Assembly (NCBI RefSeq): GCF_958295425.1
Contig: NC_081142.1
Span: 13,536,821 to 13,600,820, forward strand
DNA length: 64,000 bases
Source of the DNA: Solea solea
Lineage: Eukaryota > Chordata > Actinopteri > Pleuronectiformes > Soleidae
Direction of reading: 5' to 3'
Shown: positions 1 through 14,254 of the stretch, in pieces
How the letters are laid out: each line of letters begins with the position of its first letter
Numbering within the stretch: the first letter of the stretch is position 1
The notes under the pieces: model-generated
Told to the model about the DNA's origin: nothing
The model's input: only the letters and a program-made list of their open reading frames with translations
The model's database searches: none
Made by a program: the position numbers and the translations under genes

Positions 1-582
1 CAGTTAAGAACAGCTACTATTACTCCATGGCTTCTTATGTGTTTTTACTATGCTCAGTATCGTTGTTTTTTATACTCTCTCTACTTTTACTGATTTTATT
101 TTGTTTTGGTAGTCAGGAAACATGGTTGTATTGCTTACAATTGGGTTCACTCAACCTATTTCTCGCACCCCTACTACAAGTCTGTTTTCATCCCTCTCAA
201 TAATTCTCCCTTTACCTTTAAACCGTCCACCTCTCCTTCAGTGAATGAATGTTCAGTCACCTCCACTCTGCCAGTAGAGCTCTTAGTTAAGTCAGTTGTC
301 GATAAAGACAGGGATATAGATGTCACCCCAGCTTAGGGTAGACACTTGTCTTTATACCTTTATTTGAATTTTTTTTCTATCCATCCCTCTCACACTCTCT
401 CTGTCTCCCTCTCTCTCTCTCTCTCTGTCTGTCCCCTGCCACTATATTCCCGACTTAAAGGAAGTCTTTCGCTCTCTATCAAGGAGGAGATTATCACTCT
501 CAGAGCATTGATCTCTTAAGTGTTTTTCAGACTGTGAGGAATGATTGTGTGTGTTGGGTGTTGAGCAAGAAACACATAAAGT

Positions 583-585
<3 letters not shown>

Positions 586-622
<37 letters not shown>
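586..622. repeat. (GA)n microsatellite
   Basis: Uninterrupted GA dinucleotide run of about 36 bp. A CT run at about 408-426 lies 160 bp upstream. Confidence 0.95.
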
Positions 623-624
<2 letters not shown>

Positions 625-904
625 GGGCGTCTTGGGTCAGAGTTCAGGAAATGATTACTGCGAGTTGGCTGGTGTCAGATCACTGTTAATGGCTCTTTGA
701 TTTTCTTTAAAAGGCTTAAAGGTCTAATAGAAAGACTGACAGGTTGTTGTATATGACCAAGTGACAGTGCAGGCAGCAGCTCAAGTGAGAAATGGGTGTC
801 TCGTTCGAACTCGGGCTGAGAAAAGGGGAGAAAAAAGACTTGTTCACAAACTTTAGAATTGACTCCCACCTACAATGATGGATATTACCAGAAATTGTAT
901 TGTA

Positions 905-982
905 TCTCCTTGCTGATATTATGAAAATGTAACACAACCAACCCATGTGGGATTAATAAAGTATTCTGATTTTGATTAGGCA
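905..982 (+). repeat. LINE-like 3' tail remnant
   Basis: Contains CATGTGGGATTAATAAAGTA followed by TTCTGATTTTGATT. This resembles the conserved end of truncated fish non-LTR retrotransposons (TGTGGGAYTAATAAAGTAT plus a short A/T-rich repeat tail). Only the extreme 3' end is present, so the family cannot be named with certainty. Confidence 0.55.
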
Positions 983-1642
983 GTATTCAGCGATGGTGTT
1001 TTAAAGGAAAATTTATTTTTAATTATAGAAAAAAAATGGATACGCATGCTTCCTAAAATTAGAAACCCTCCACATTTATTGCAAGTGGTAATAACAAGAT
1101 TTAATGATGGATTTTAACCAAACAATCCTACATGTATGCCTGTTTAATGCCACCATATGTTTCCATCCATACTGGTGAGGCAGACTGAGTAACAAAGGTC
1201 AGACAGTGTTCCGCTAGCAGTCGGTTAACCCAGCCCACCCGGGTCAGACCCCATCAGGTGTAATTGGGTGAGACAGATGCTGCCAGTCCTTGTCAGCTGA
1301 GAGGAGAACCAGAGGAGCTGCCAGACGAGTGTGGGGTGGTAAATGCTCCCAGTAGAGAGAGCAGGTCTGTGGACACAGACCTAAATAATACCCATAACAC
1401 CGGAGCCTTCAGCAGAAACAAAGAAGGGAATTTAGGCTTGAATTTGATTTGAGGGGCAAACTCCCATTTAGACACATTTATATTTAAAGGAATCACATTT
1501 TGAATTCACAAAAATGAATGATTTGGAACCACAAAGTTTGGTACTGTGCCATTTCATTAAGTTTCACATGCTAGTTATTCACCTACAATACATATTAACA
1601 TATTATATGTTATTAATAGATATATATTATATATATATAATT

Positions 1643-1860
1643 GGGGAAGCCCATGGCCAAGTGGAAAGGGAACTTGGCTTGTAACTGGAGGGTTGCCAGT
1701 TTAAGTCCCCACCAGGTCAAAATGGCTTTTGTACCCCTGAGCAAGGCACCCAACCCCCATTGCTCCCCCTGCGCTGCTCAGTGGCTGCCTGCTGCTCCTA
1801 ATTCTAGGGAAGCTTTGTCGTCGAGGATGGGTTAAATGCAGAGAAGACATTTCCCTTAGG
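1643..1860 (+). mobile_element. tRNA-derived teleost SINE
   Basis: The head is tRNA-like: A-box-like TGGCCAAGTGG at about 1653-1663, and a degenerate B box around GGTTGCCAGTTTAAGTCCCC. The body shows the conserved fish SINE motif GTACCCCTGAGCAAGGCACC followed by AACCCCCATTGCTCCCC, and ends near GATGGGTTAAATGCAGAG. It has no coding potential. The copy is diverged and lies in the presumed nr5a2 last intron, in sense orientation. Confidence 0.8.
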
Positions 1861-4800
1861 ATAGAGGATTCATTTATTTACATACATATTATTTAAAAAA
1901 AATAAATAAATAAAGTAATGCTGGTAATGATGAAACTAAATGGAAAGGTTTAGTTTAGTATCTTTTAATATATTATTATTATTAATATTTTTTTCTACTT
2001 AAATTATAATTAAGTGAGCAAAAATCAGTACTATTGAAAAAAAACAACAAGGCAGCCAATTGTTTTAGAGCTACCTCAGCACCACAATACTAGTCTGTCA
2101 CATGACGAGTCAGATTGGTCTAAAGCTGGAGTTTAGTGGCAATGACCCATTTATCGCTGTTGCCCTCCATCCCTCACCATCCATGCAGCACTTTGCTTTG
2201 TCTCTCCTCTCATTGCACTGCACCTTCCCTCTCCTCTTTTTTTACATCCATCTTTTTACTCGTGTCGATATATCACAGCTCCATCCTCCCATCCATTTCT
2301 ATCGAGGCTCATTTATCTTCACCCACATCTAAAATGCCATTCATCTCTCTTTCCTCCCTCAGTCAGTGCCAGCCCCAATGTCTTAACCACAGTCATTTAA
2401 TTTTGCGTCAGGTCTGTAATTTCTGATAAAGTTCTCACATGCCTTATAGACATAACAATCCATATCTTATTGAAAAAAAAAAGTGCACCATTAAAGTTTT
2501 ATTCCACCTTTACTGCACATTCTCCTTGCTACAGATGCTATAGTGTTTCTGTGGAGCTCAGCTTTGACTGTGATGATGGCTGAGGTGGACCTTTCACCAA
2601 TCTACTGTGCTTTATCGTCGATAAAAACAGATTTTTAGTTAAGATCAGTGTTTTATAACAGCTTCTTATATCATATTTTGATATATGCCCCTATATATAG
2701 TATATTTCTTGTTTTCATCATTTAAATATAATTTCTGCCCTCTGTTCTCTCGTTCTGCAATGTAACCTACCATAGTCACGGATCAACTACTAAATGTAAT
2801 GAGCAGTTGCAATGCAATAAAAAAAAAAACAACTTTAGATCCACTAAAGGGTTCATTACTAACTATTGTGTTATTTTCTTTGACACATGTCAAATATCTT
2901 CACCCTGTACTACAAACCACAAATGCATATTGGCACAGTGGTACTGACGTGGAAAGGAAATGGAAAACAAGAGTAAACAAACAATAAAACAACACGAGTG
3001 ATCCTAGATTTAACAAAGAGACAGTGTCACTACAGCTCGGCTGTCTACATTTCTGTACGTCCAGCAGCTTCTCATACACCTACGCCAGGCCGGGTCGCTC
3101 ATTAGTATGTTTAGTGTGGCACACAGTGAAGGCAGTCCCTTTTCTGTTTTGTGCTCAGCGAGGTCAGACGCCAATCTGCTGACAACAACAGAAACACAGC
3201 AAACGTGAACAACCTTGATGAAAAAAAAAAAGAAAAAAAGACAAGCATTATCACCCTCTCTATTTCTCTGTCAGACAGCATTTGTCTCCACACAATGAGA
3301 GAGAGGCACACACACACACATACGCACAATTCCCAGACAGGTACGTCCTAATTAAGCAACAGCCGAGGCTGCTCAGAATCAATGCCCTGATCCCAGGCCA
3401 GCGTGCACGAAAGCTGGCTGATTCATGTACCCCGCAAACCCTCCCCCCTCTCAAAAAAAAATGCAAATATTCATTTCCTGAAACAAACCAAATCATTTAG
3501 GTTTCATCTGGGAATTGATTAGCATCGCAGGGTGACAACTATTCAATATTTACATGCACTCACACCAATGCAGGGGCCAAATAATGAAGCATATAACTGC
3601 GTTCTTTCGCCGCTTGCTTTGAGTGGGAATCCAGGCAATCTGCAGGGCTGTAAGTGAACAGAATGGAGTCATCGTGGTGTCCTTTGACCTGATCAATAAG
3701 CCCACATGAATGAAGGATGGTTCATTGTGGGTATGGGTTGTTATGCTCTGACCTACGGGAAACCTTGACTCGACAGGAATTGTGTCCCTCAAGAGGGAGC
3801 AGAAACAGGATCAGCTATTAAAGCATTTTCTTTTCCAGACTTAAGGCCTTCACAGTAGGTCTACTACCGTCTCTGTTAGGTAGTGAACGTTACCTTTGAG
3901 AAATATGCTGTGTTATTTTTGTGAAAGTGAAAAATCAGCTCTTATAAGGATTAGTGATTGGGTTTTGTGAGAGGGTCTTGCTCCAGCCCTCAAGTTCAGA
4001 AAGACATTCTTGCATGTAAAGATAACACATAGTTACGATTCACATTTTACCCCCAATGTGAGTTTGCGTGTCCCACAAAATTCAGACTCTACATTGGTGC
4101 AATGGCAGCAGTAATAGAAAATAAAGTTCATCAAGTGCAATCTAAGCGTCTAGTGCTTTCTCATCCCTCTGTGGTGAAGCTTGGTTAAATGGTTTCGCTA
4201 ACGTGTGACTGATTGAAAAGTATTGGACTTTCATCGACTTTTCAAAGAAATCCTTTTTTTTATTCCCCTCCTCCCTCGGCCATTATTTCAGCACGGGGAA
4301 ACAAACAAAAAAATAAGTCGCTGAAAACTTTGTCGGAGCCAAGCCCAGCTCCTCCCGATTAAATGTACCGACTTTTCTTTTATTCCATTTCATCTCATCA
4401 GGGGAAGGTGGGAGAGTGTGTTGAGGCAATGAACCTAATACTTCCACCTACTTTCTGTCAATTTTAGCCTAAGAAATGTGACATGGCATGTGGTCGTCTC
4501 CTGATGCCACGTGCCACTTTGTAGTGAATTTCAAATAATGAGGATGCCTAAAAGGCTTTCAGACTTTATCAAGCAATAAAAGCTCCAGGTCTCTGTCATG
4601 GCAGTACAACCTGCATGCTACTGTCATTAAGCAGCCGTGGAGTTGTAGTGGCGGCAAGAGGATCACTGACTTGCCTCCCTGACCCCACGTCTCCCTTTAG
4701 ACTCCATCTTTTGTCTTGTTGGATAGATGTCTACAGATTCCTGGTGGATTTCCACATGCCCTGATTATCACACAGTATATATTTACAGGTCACATTTGCC

Positions 4801-4938
4801 CTTTTTTTAGTTTTTTTTTCTTCTCTTTTAATGTCTTATCACGAGATTTCCATGGTGATTGTATTGACACTGTTCTTTATCTGGTGTCAAACTAACCCAG
4901 TTATCAGAGAGTAAAGCAACACAATAGGAGGGTTGTTT

Positions 4939-4967
4939 GGGGGGGGGGGGGTTTGGGGGGGGTGATT
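4939..4967. repeat. Poly(G) tract interrupted by TTT
   Basis: Thirteen G followed by TTT and eight more G, preceded by GGGTTGTTTGG. A potential G-quadruplex-forming sequence. Confidence 0.85.
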
Positions 4968-7900
4968 GTAAATGGACAGCACCCAGTAAGTAATAAATAA
5001 GTGAGCACATTGTTTTTCTTCATGGGACCCTGCAGCGAGAGAGTAGAGTATTAAGTTTTAACTCAAATAAACAGATATTTAGTCTTAAAAATCTGTACGT
5101 GTAAGTAAACAAAACTGCATGTCCATTTAAATGTTGGGTTTTTATCATACTTTTCCACCTGGCTCAAGTGTATAAAGATGGAGTCGAGAATGTTCATGGT
5201 CATTCAGGGGTAATTCTGTGATGTTGTGAAGCGTTTATCATTAAAATAACTGTATAATTATCAAATAACTGAAGGAAGTGTAATCTTAAAAATGCCGAAA
5301 ACACCATGAGCAATATCAGTGCACAACCACAGTAAATCCAAAGCATGCAACTTCGTCTTTAACAGAGCACCTCTGCAGCATTAGCACATTTTCTCACCGG
5401 CTACTATTAGTGTCGCAAGAGCAGTTATCTATATTATGTGAAGTTCAACACAATCCACGCCCAGCAAGAGTCATAACACGTGCAGCCCTGCACTCCTGCC
5501 TGGAAGGGTGACGGCTCTATGGCGGCAGGAGGATTTAATGCATTTTAACTCACTGCCGCCAACCAAAGCAATACAGGAAAAACATCCCCTAAACTTCTGC
5601 TTCCCTCCATCAATACACTCACTAACTACCGAGCAGTGAGGACAATCAGACAAATGCTCTTGTAAAAGTTTTTTTAAGAGGAAGAAAAACCTTACCCTCT
5701 CCTCTACCTTCCCCACTGCTCCCTCTCCTGCTCTCATGTGGGGTGATTTAAGACAGGCAAGCTATGAAGAAACTGTTGCCCCCCATTCTCCCTCTCCCTT
5801 GGCCTTATTACATGCTGTCAGTTTATTATAAAACATTAGGAAAGCAGAGGGACACTTGCAGTTACTGTCCTATCGATCGGCAGAGATAGATTCTGTGATT
5901 TAGAGTCAGTCTCTGCTTGCACCCGCCACGTTCTCGGTCTCCTATTAAGGTACCAGTGCTTTGCTTTGGCTATTGATGTCTCAACATTAACAGTTACAAG
6001 CTGCTACAGAAAATCAATGCTCAACTTTTATTACCGGCTGCATAACACAGAGGACCTCCCACATCTGATACTTAGCAGTCAAAAAGAGGCGCGGATGGTC
6101 TGCCTGGCACATCAGGTGTTTTCTAAGCGATAGCTGCAGTAATATCCATCATACATAGAGCATATGGGGGGCTTCCAGGGGCCAGTTCAAGGCCTTGGGG
6201 CTTAAGGGTACAGTGTAGGAAGGTATAGTTTGCCAAGTAAATGAACACGTGCTTGCAAATGTCAGTTTCCATGCTTGGCCAGTGACGCCCGAGTCAGAAT
6301 CTAGCACAGAGGTCTATGTGAAATTATCTACGCTGTAAAGATTTTCCCACAAATATAAAGTGCCAAACATCAGCACCTTTCCTGCGTCTTTTTTGAACTA
6401 CACAAAAACATACATATACGGTACAGTAAGATAAAATAACGATCGATCCCTGCAACCGCCAACCAGCCGTCCATCCATCATCAGCATCAACCTGGACGTG
6501 TGTGTGTGTGTGTTGTAACAGAGAATCTAAACCCAGGTAGCATGGATCTGGAGCGGCTGAGGCCTTTCAAACATTTATGAGGGGCTACCGAGCAGCAGTA
6601 CGGCAGCCCTTCTGGGACAAACAGCCCCCGGTTCTGTACTCTCAGTCCCGATCAATGGAACTCAAGTTCATTACACACACTTTTCAGCCGAACGGCGGCA
6701 ACTGTTGCCTACTCCCCACCCCCCTCCCCCCCCCCCCGATAGTTCACCACTGGGGCTGCATTACACTTGCTTGTTTACGTGACTGTGTGTGCAGGGAAGA
6801 CAGGGGCAGCGGAGTGTGTACCAGGGTGCGTGTGTGTGTGGAGTGTGTATGTGTGAACAGGGGTTGCTCCCAGTGGCCAGAGCTCGAGGTTATCATTATG
6901 TACAGGTCAGTCTGCTGCAATGCTAATACTAATGCATTCTCAGTGGCCACAGCTCAGGTCCCAGTGCTACACCAGCTAGGTAGCTACTCCTCTCCAATTA
7001 AAGGCTGAGGGAAGTCTGTGTGGGAGAGGGAGGACATGCCTGGGCTCTTCGCGGCCCCACAGAGAACAAGCCCGCATTAGTCAATGTTCAGAGAACAAAT
7101 TGTGCATACATTTGAGCGCTGCGGAAAATCCCACTCTTCATGTGGACAATTGGTTGGCTGGAGTCCCTCGCTGTGACTGTGTGCATCCTTATCATCTTTA
7201 CTTTTATTGTACATCATTGACTTTAAAAACAACACGTTTACAGTCAAATACATGGTAGATTACACTTTATACTGACGCCATAGGCAATATAACAATGATC
7301 CTCGAGTCAATAAGCATCGCATCAAAGCACTGTAAACTGAGGCTAAGGCTGTGAAAACACCTGAGCCGTTTGTTGTGTTCCAAAAAGTTTGCGTTTTTTT
7401 CTTGCAGCGGTGCATATCTGTAGGAAGAGATGAACTGCCGTAGTAATGCAGCATATTGATCAGGCCGCCTGCCTCCAGCTTAAGCATTACATCGAGTTCA
7501 AACAGCAGCAAAGAGTTACACAACACTCCCTGCGGATCTGCCCCCACCACAGATCTCGTACCCAGCCGCTACAAAACACACATGCACATTTTCCGTGTGC
7601 ACACATACCACCACGTGACATCAATTAACTATATATATACACCAATTTTACACCGAGACGGGAACTCGTGCAAACGCGCACCTTTGAATCTAGACCAAAT
7701 GGTGGTGGAGTGTCTTTGAGTGTGTCATAGGTCAAATGTTCAGAAATATAAATGCAATCAGATGGACCCCCGGCTTTACAAACCAGCCCTGTCAATTATT
7801 CCTTAAGTTGTAAAGTTCATCCCTTTAATCTACGTTGCAGTAGGAGCTACAGTATTAGTGCCCGGCCCGTGATTTGCACAGCAGAGGCAAAACTTTATGA

Positions 7901-8292
7901 CAACACATTTATGTCACGGCTATGGCTCATGATGTGTCATTAGTGTTAATCATTGAACAACACTAGCTGTGTTGTCCAATGATTGTCTGACGATGTCAAA
8001 CACAAAGGTGTGGAATAACCTCACGGCTATCTGACTGACTTTTTACCCTCGCAAGCACGATTACCGGCGTGAAAAAATACTGACGGATCTTTTTTTTTTT
8101 TGCCCTGATATCACATACGGAGCTCGGTGGCATCGCTGCACCGCCTGGCATGTGGATTGTCAGCCATTGTGTTGCTGTGTACAGTGCAGAGGCATGTGCT
8201 TTAACTGTGGTGGTGGTAAGCTACTGTATATGGTGGTCAGGTGGCTGCTATGAGATATACACCCTCTTCCTGTTGCTCTTTGAGCTTCTCTC

Positions 8293-8310
8293 TGTGTGTG
8301 TGTGTGTGTG
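8293..8310. repeat. (GT)n microsatellite
   Basis: Short uninterrupted GT run of nine units. Confidence 0.9.
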
Positions 8311-8804
8311 TTTTGGACAATGTGGTTACAAGATACTTCTGGCAGGGCGAGTGAACAGTGGAGCTTAAAGGTGACGTGTGTGCGTGCTGTGGCGTGTGTG
8401 TGTGTAACCAGAGACAGTGATTAAATGTTTCAAAGCGCAGATGATCCAACAGGTGCTCTGGATCGCTCTCTCGTGTTCTTCCACCCTCTCTCTCTCTCTC
8501 GCTCTCTCTCTGCATTGAGCCCCCACCTGCCCTGTGACCCCACACTCCCACTCCTGATTCAGCACAGCTCCTTTCTTGTCTCTTCATTCTTGTCCTAGAG
8601 GATATTTTAAGAGACAATGCCCTTTGAGTCCACTGTCTTACACACACACACACACATGAGTTCACACAGCAAAGCTATTCCATGTGCTGCATTTAACAAA
8701 ATCATCATAGTGCAATGGAAACCTTTAGAGCTAGAGGCACATGTTAGGGTAAGAGAGCCAACAAATGTTGAGACACAGGAGGGCATTAATCAAACAGCCT
8801 TCTC

Positions 8805-8806
<2 letters not shown>

Positions 8807-8846
<40 letters not shown>
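8807..8846. repeat. (CA)20 microsatellite
   Basis: Uninterrupted CA run of 40 bp, likely polymorphic. Confidence 0.95.
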
Positions 8847-8847
<1 letters not shown>

Positions 8848-9320
8848 CATGTGTATATGTAATGTAAGGATTATTCCTCGGTGCTACGAACCATTTTGCA
8901 CAGCGCATAAATGTGCACCCTAGATATCCATAGCTACTATTGACATTACACAGCAGGCCTGTAAATTATTGAACATAACAGCCTTCAAATAATGCATTCA
9001 AGTATATTTATCACACACAAACAAGGTGAACGTAGTTTTCTAGAGGATTCTACTCTGGGTGTACAAGAGTCTATTATCCTGAAAATGTTTGCTTTTATTC
9101 AGTGTAAGTAGACGTATCCAGTAAAACCCACGGTTCCCTAAATCAAGCCCGTTTGTGAGAAGTTATGTGCAAACATGTCATCTTTCATTAGCCCTGAGGG
9201 CGGGAGGAGAGAACTGCCACTGCTGCCCAATACTTTGGAATAAATTAAACCCCCAATTTACACTTAAGATGGCTCCACTTGTCACATGACACAGAAGTTA
9301 AAAGAACATGTGGAAAACAC

Positions 9321-9344
9321 GCAGCAGCAGCAGCAGCAGCAGCA
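9321..9344. repeat. (GCA)8 trinucleotide repeat
   Basis: Uninterrupted GCA/CAG repeat. It lies in presumed intron and shows no sign of being translated. Confidence 0.95.
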
Positions 9345-9594
9345 CTCTTTAGTCAGCACTCTACCTGCTGGCTCCCATCATCAAATGAGAATGAGCCAAA
9401 GGAAGAGACGGGTAGATGTAAGAAGAGAGAGTGCGGGAGAGAGAAAGAACTATGAGGGTGGAGGGGGGGGAAATGACGCTATGGATTAACTGTCTTTCAT
9501 GCTGAAAATATACATCCCCAGGCTCTTGGCACTGAATTATTAATTCAAATTTGTCAGAGAAAGAATGAGAGAAATCTATTGACGGGGAGACGGG

Positions 9595-9618
9595 CCCTTT
9601 AATGGTCTCATTAAAGGG
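9595..9618. promoter_or_regulatory. Perfect 10-bp inverted repeat with 4-nt spacer
   Basis: CCCTTTAATG, spacer GTCT, then CATTAAAGGG. The two arms are exact reverse complements. The site is embedded in non-repetitive sequence with several TAAT words (GAATTATTAATTCAAA at about 9533-9548). The symmetry is directly visible; a role as a paired homeodomain-type binding site is inference. Confidence 0.35.
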
Positions 9619-12539
9619 GAGGCTTCCCACACCCGGCATCTTCTGTACTGCTGCAGGAGTTTTCAGGCCAGTGGAGGGTTGGAGGGGTGTGCTTGACCCC
9701 CCAATGATTTTCTGTCACTTTATCATAAACAAGAAAGGTTGACATGCCCCCTCATTCCCCGTGCCCTCCCTCCACCACCACACAAACCCCGTGTGTAATT
9801 AGCCAAGGGGTTCAAAAGTGCACTGAATGTAAACGAGGTTCACATGCATTCATTGATACAAGCGGACAGGAACGGCGGCGCACACGCACCTTTGTGTGTT
9901 GCACCTGCTTCCACTGCTGCTGACAGGTCCAAAGAAGTGAGGTGTAGAGGAAACTGAACAATCACCTCCCAGGTATATTGATTTCTAATTCATTTGAATT
10001 CCCCCCCACCAAGTCCAGTGCTCCATTGATCATTTCCACAGAGAACACCAAACACAGTGACTTTTCGTCCGTTATATTTGCACCTGTCAGTCAGTCATGT
10101 TTTAGCATCATTAGCTGCAAACGGCTACATATCTCGGAGCTGTTTTGGTGAGGGGTTAACTGTCCGTACAATCCGGTCAGCATTAGGAGGGCGAGAGAGC
10201 AGGGACCTGCGGGTGTGCCGCGTGGTCCGAGGTCGTCTCATTGAAAGGCATTTGGTTCCACCTCCGGGGGGGCTAAAGTATGGAGCATTACAAAGAGGAG
10301 GGGGGAGGACCAGAGGGACCACCGAGGACTAAGCACTAGGTTCATTGTTGATTCAAGTCTCTCAGTATCCCTCTGGCAAATGATTTTCATAACGCTGAGA
10401 CAATGTGATTTTGTTTCTCCCCTGCAATAGGATTTTTATCCCAGCAAGTCCGCAGCTCGTCAGAAACTAAAGGCAGAAAATGGCACCAGCTGACAAAAAT
10501 ATGTTGAAGCCACAGGATGTGAAAATAAAAACACTGAACAATTTAGTGAATAACAATTATTATTTTATCTAACCAACAGTCAAAAAAAACAACAATACAC
10601 CTGATATTCAGTTGTTTGAAAGTATATAGAGGACTTTTATTGTAGTTTTTTGTGATTATTTTTCTGATGGTCTCTGGGAGCAGGTCACTCAAACATCTTC
10701 ATCAAAAACAGCAACAAAACAAATGCTTCTGCTCTATCTAAGAAAGTCTGAACTGTCCCTTTAACACTCATTGCATTGATATAATCCTATACGACTGTGC
10801 CCATCTGTTGACGTCCTGAGTCCAAAATAACACAGCTACAATTGGGATCAGGTGATACACGATGTAAATTTGCTTTCCACTTCACCTCAGGACAAACCCC
10901 CAGCCCCTTCCAGCCAGCATAGGCAATGAGAAGCGCTCGTCTCCTCCCGCTCAGAGCACATTTTCTCTTGTTTATTTTATCAGACCTAAGGCACTTTTCC
11001 CTCCCTCTCAATATCTCTTTACCTCTCTCTAAAGCACCGTCAAGCCCGCCGACCCCACTGACCCGTCCTTGGGCGACAGAACTGAACCAGCCGCTACCTG
11101 TTTAGCTTAACAACAACAGCGATGTTGTCGGCCGAGGCTTGGATTTGACTTAATATATCCCCAACTGGACCGTGGCTGCTTCATTTACTCTCATAGCTGC
11201 ACAACGTTTGGCCTCCTGAGCGGCTACGAGAGGGTTTGATGAGTCGGCAGACAAATTGAGCCTTCATGCTTTGTTCATTTCTTTTATGACAATAACTCAT
11301 CCCCGTTGGTGGCCTGTTTTCAGGAAACGTGAGACAGTTATTGTGATACATTGTTAGCATTGAGGATATATGGCCTCTGGACATTAGGCTCTATGTTTGC
11401 TGGAGGGCATGTAACTACAGTATGTTACCCTCAGCTGGTAAAATAAAGGGTCACATTGCAAGATTAAGGGTCATGGTTCGGGTCCCTAATGAGCACTGTG
11501 TTATTAACCAAAACGACAAAAAGAAATACAGGCGGATTGACAATTTTGACTGTGTCCTGCTGTATTAGGCATGGTGGAATGGTAAGACTGACCGACTGCT
11601 TCAATGATAATTAATAATACAATTGAATAAGTTATTGTTATGTGAAAACAACAACATGAAGGACTGACAAATTCTGGATGAGCTGTTTAACCCTAACCTC
11701 ATCCATAGCCTTAGGACATTAGTAAGAAGCTCCAACCCGAGTTCTCGTTAGCTGTCTGAACAACATCTGACACGTCTACCCCCCAAAATACTTTCCCATG
11801 TCAGGTTACGGCATACAACATTTTCTGACATGGCAACCAAGAGTTGCCAGCACTCTTTTCAATGAACACTTTTAAAGTGGCGAGACAACACATAGGCCAC
11901 ATTTGTTTGAGTATGTTTCTGATTGGCTCTTCTTTTATTCTGTGACGGGATCATTATGATGTTTTTCTTTTTATCCAGTTAACCTTTGGCGTATCAAGTC
12001 TCAAAGAGCCCCCATTAAATGTTAAAAAGCATACAACCCCTGTTATTGTAACTCGCCTTTAACACTGAGGCATCGTTTAAGAAAGAGGGAATTCCCCAAA
12101 TGGGATTTGGGAGTAAAACCCAGGAAGCCGAGTGCTCCAGGGAGTTGGGGGCAGGGGGGCTGTTACTCTAATGGGGAAGCAGAACCTCCTGTTGAGGGCG
12201 AAATAAATAAATAAATAAATAAGAAATACACACTGCCACGTGAAATGCGGTCAGTGGAGCATTCTTATGGGAATGGAGGTGACTGTGTCACTGCAGTAGG
12301 TGTGTGTTTGTGTGCATCATGGATTTATGGTGCGAGTGTAAAATAAGCAAAAGAAAAAGCAGCGCGTTGTTGCTTTTCGCCATTACGAAGCAGGCCAGCT
12401 TACATGTTAGGAAAGTGCATGATAACTCCGATAACAGTCTTCATAAATGATACTATTAACCAGCCGGCCATTGCCCCTTGCCCCATGAACATTATTTACT
12501 TTGACTACCTTTGCAATCCTGTTTTTTTTTAAACACTAT

Positions 12540-12544
<5 letters not shown>

Positions 12545-12571
<27 letters not shown>
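12545..12571. repeat. (CA)n microsatellite
   Basis: CA run of about 27 bp. A T-rich stretch (TTTTTTTTTTGTTTTTTTTT) follows 30 bp further on. Confidence 0.95.
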
Positions 12572-12574
<3 letters not shown>

Positions 12575-14236
12575 TTATCCTATTGAACACGTAGCTCTAT
12601 GGTTTTTTTTTTGTTTTTTTTTGGTTTTGTTTTGTTTTTGGCAGAGAGTAGGTCCTCAGTCCCCAGAATCAAAGGTTATTGAGTTCTCTCCTTTCAACAC
12701 TCAGGTCACTGGTTGAAGCCAAGCTGCAGGGCAGATTATTAATGAGTAAAATAGCAGTAGATGTTGTTGACTTGATAACAATCCAGTAGGGTGCAATAAA
12801 GAGGACTCGGCATGGATGCAGGTTCGACCGCTCGCACTTTGAAGCACCGCTGCTGTAGTAAAAGGTGCTTCAGCTTTGAGAGGCTCATATAAACGCCCAT
12901 GAAAGTCCCTATTGGAAGAGGCACACCGGTGACTCCCGCCTACACAGGAAGTGACCAGTTTGTTTTTCACTCACCTTTAATTGGCCGAGTTTACTGACAG
13001 CACTTGACTCAATAACCGTTTATGACCCGGGAGTTTTTATGTGTTGTTTTTGGACCCAGCAGGAAACAGCATGAAGTTCAGAAGACTGAGTGAACTGGCA
13101 GCATGTGACTGAGGGGTTTATTGATTGTGGCACAGAAACTGTAATGGTGGGGAGAGCGTACTGTTATTTTGCCACGTCTATTAGTTTTAGTCCTGTGTCT
13201 TATTAAGAAGACTTGACTGGAAACTGGTGGTAGTTTTATGTGGAAATAGCATGACTGTATGGGACACATAGAGGGCACGAGGTAGGTAGTAATTACTTAC
13301 TTACAAAGATCTTTCTTTTCCATTTCGTTTGAAAACACAAGCACAAAGAGTAGAAAACCCCAAACCCTAAAACCTAATAATAGTTTGTTTTGTCCTATGA
13401 GGACATATTTTAAATCTTATACATTTACTTCAACTTACATTAACACTTTATTTGGATTGAATTTGGGAGACACATCTATATATCTTGCTACACGACTAAA
13501 ATCCAAACCAATAACACTAAACTCATTTATTGAAATCTCTCTGACGGAGACGTCCGTTTGGATCGTGTACCGTTTGAGGTCAAATGCATAAACCTGATTT
13601 AATTGTCTAGTCATTTCGGGAACATGTGGAGCAGCCCTTCAGATGAAGCCTTCACTGTGTATATATTATGATATAATGGGGAGAGTATCTGTATGAGTGA
13701 GTGGCTAAAATGTTTGTGTAATGTCCCTGGAGCAGGTGGACTGTGAGGGACAGTCAAAGAATGAGTACAAAAACATGTGCAGGCAACCACACACGCAGTC
13801 ACTCGGGCCGGAGTCATGTTGTGGATTTCCGTAGAAATCCATTACGGTCTACATGACGTAAATGTTTCGAGACCCTGTGTGGACGTACCGTACACACTGA
13901 CAGCTCCATGTAACACAACACTGTGTTGAAAGTGCATTCTGTTTTTTTTTTTTGTCAAAGTGGACAACGACGGAGAAAACGATAACTATGGACAGTTGCT
14001 ATGAAGAGAGGTTTACGCAATGACCCACACCTGCACATCCACTGCTCAAAGAGCACAAGGACATAAATATATGGCTCTAAGCCCTGGTGAGAATTTGCTG
14101 CTACTGGAATATTAGACTTTAGAATTCATACGTCTGGTACACCGCACTTTCTCTCCTAGCACCGAGCAGATTTAGTCTAATTAAAAGGCGCAGCGGTGAT
14201 TTCAGGGGTTCTGTGAAAGAGAAACTGAATTTGTGA

Positions 14237-14254
14237 GTGTGTGTGTGTGTGTGT
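14237..14254. repeat. (GT)n microsatellite
   Basis: Short GT run. A second GT run lies at about 14428-14441. Confidence 0.9.

Noticed and set aside
6577..7008. 143-codon open frame in the nr5a2 intron
   Set aside because: It includes translations of CT/C-rich and GT repeats (PLPPPP, VRVRVCVECVCV) and has no domain or splice context.
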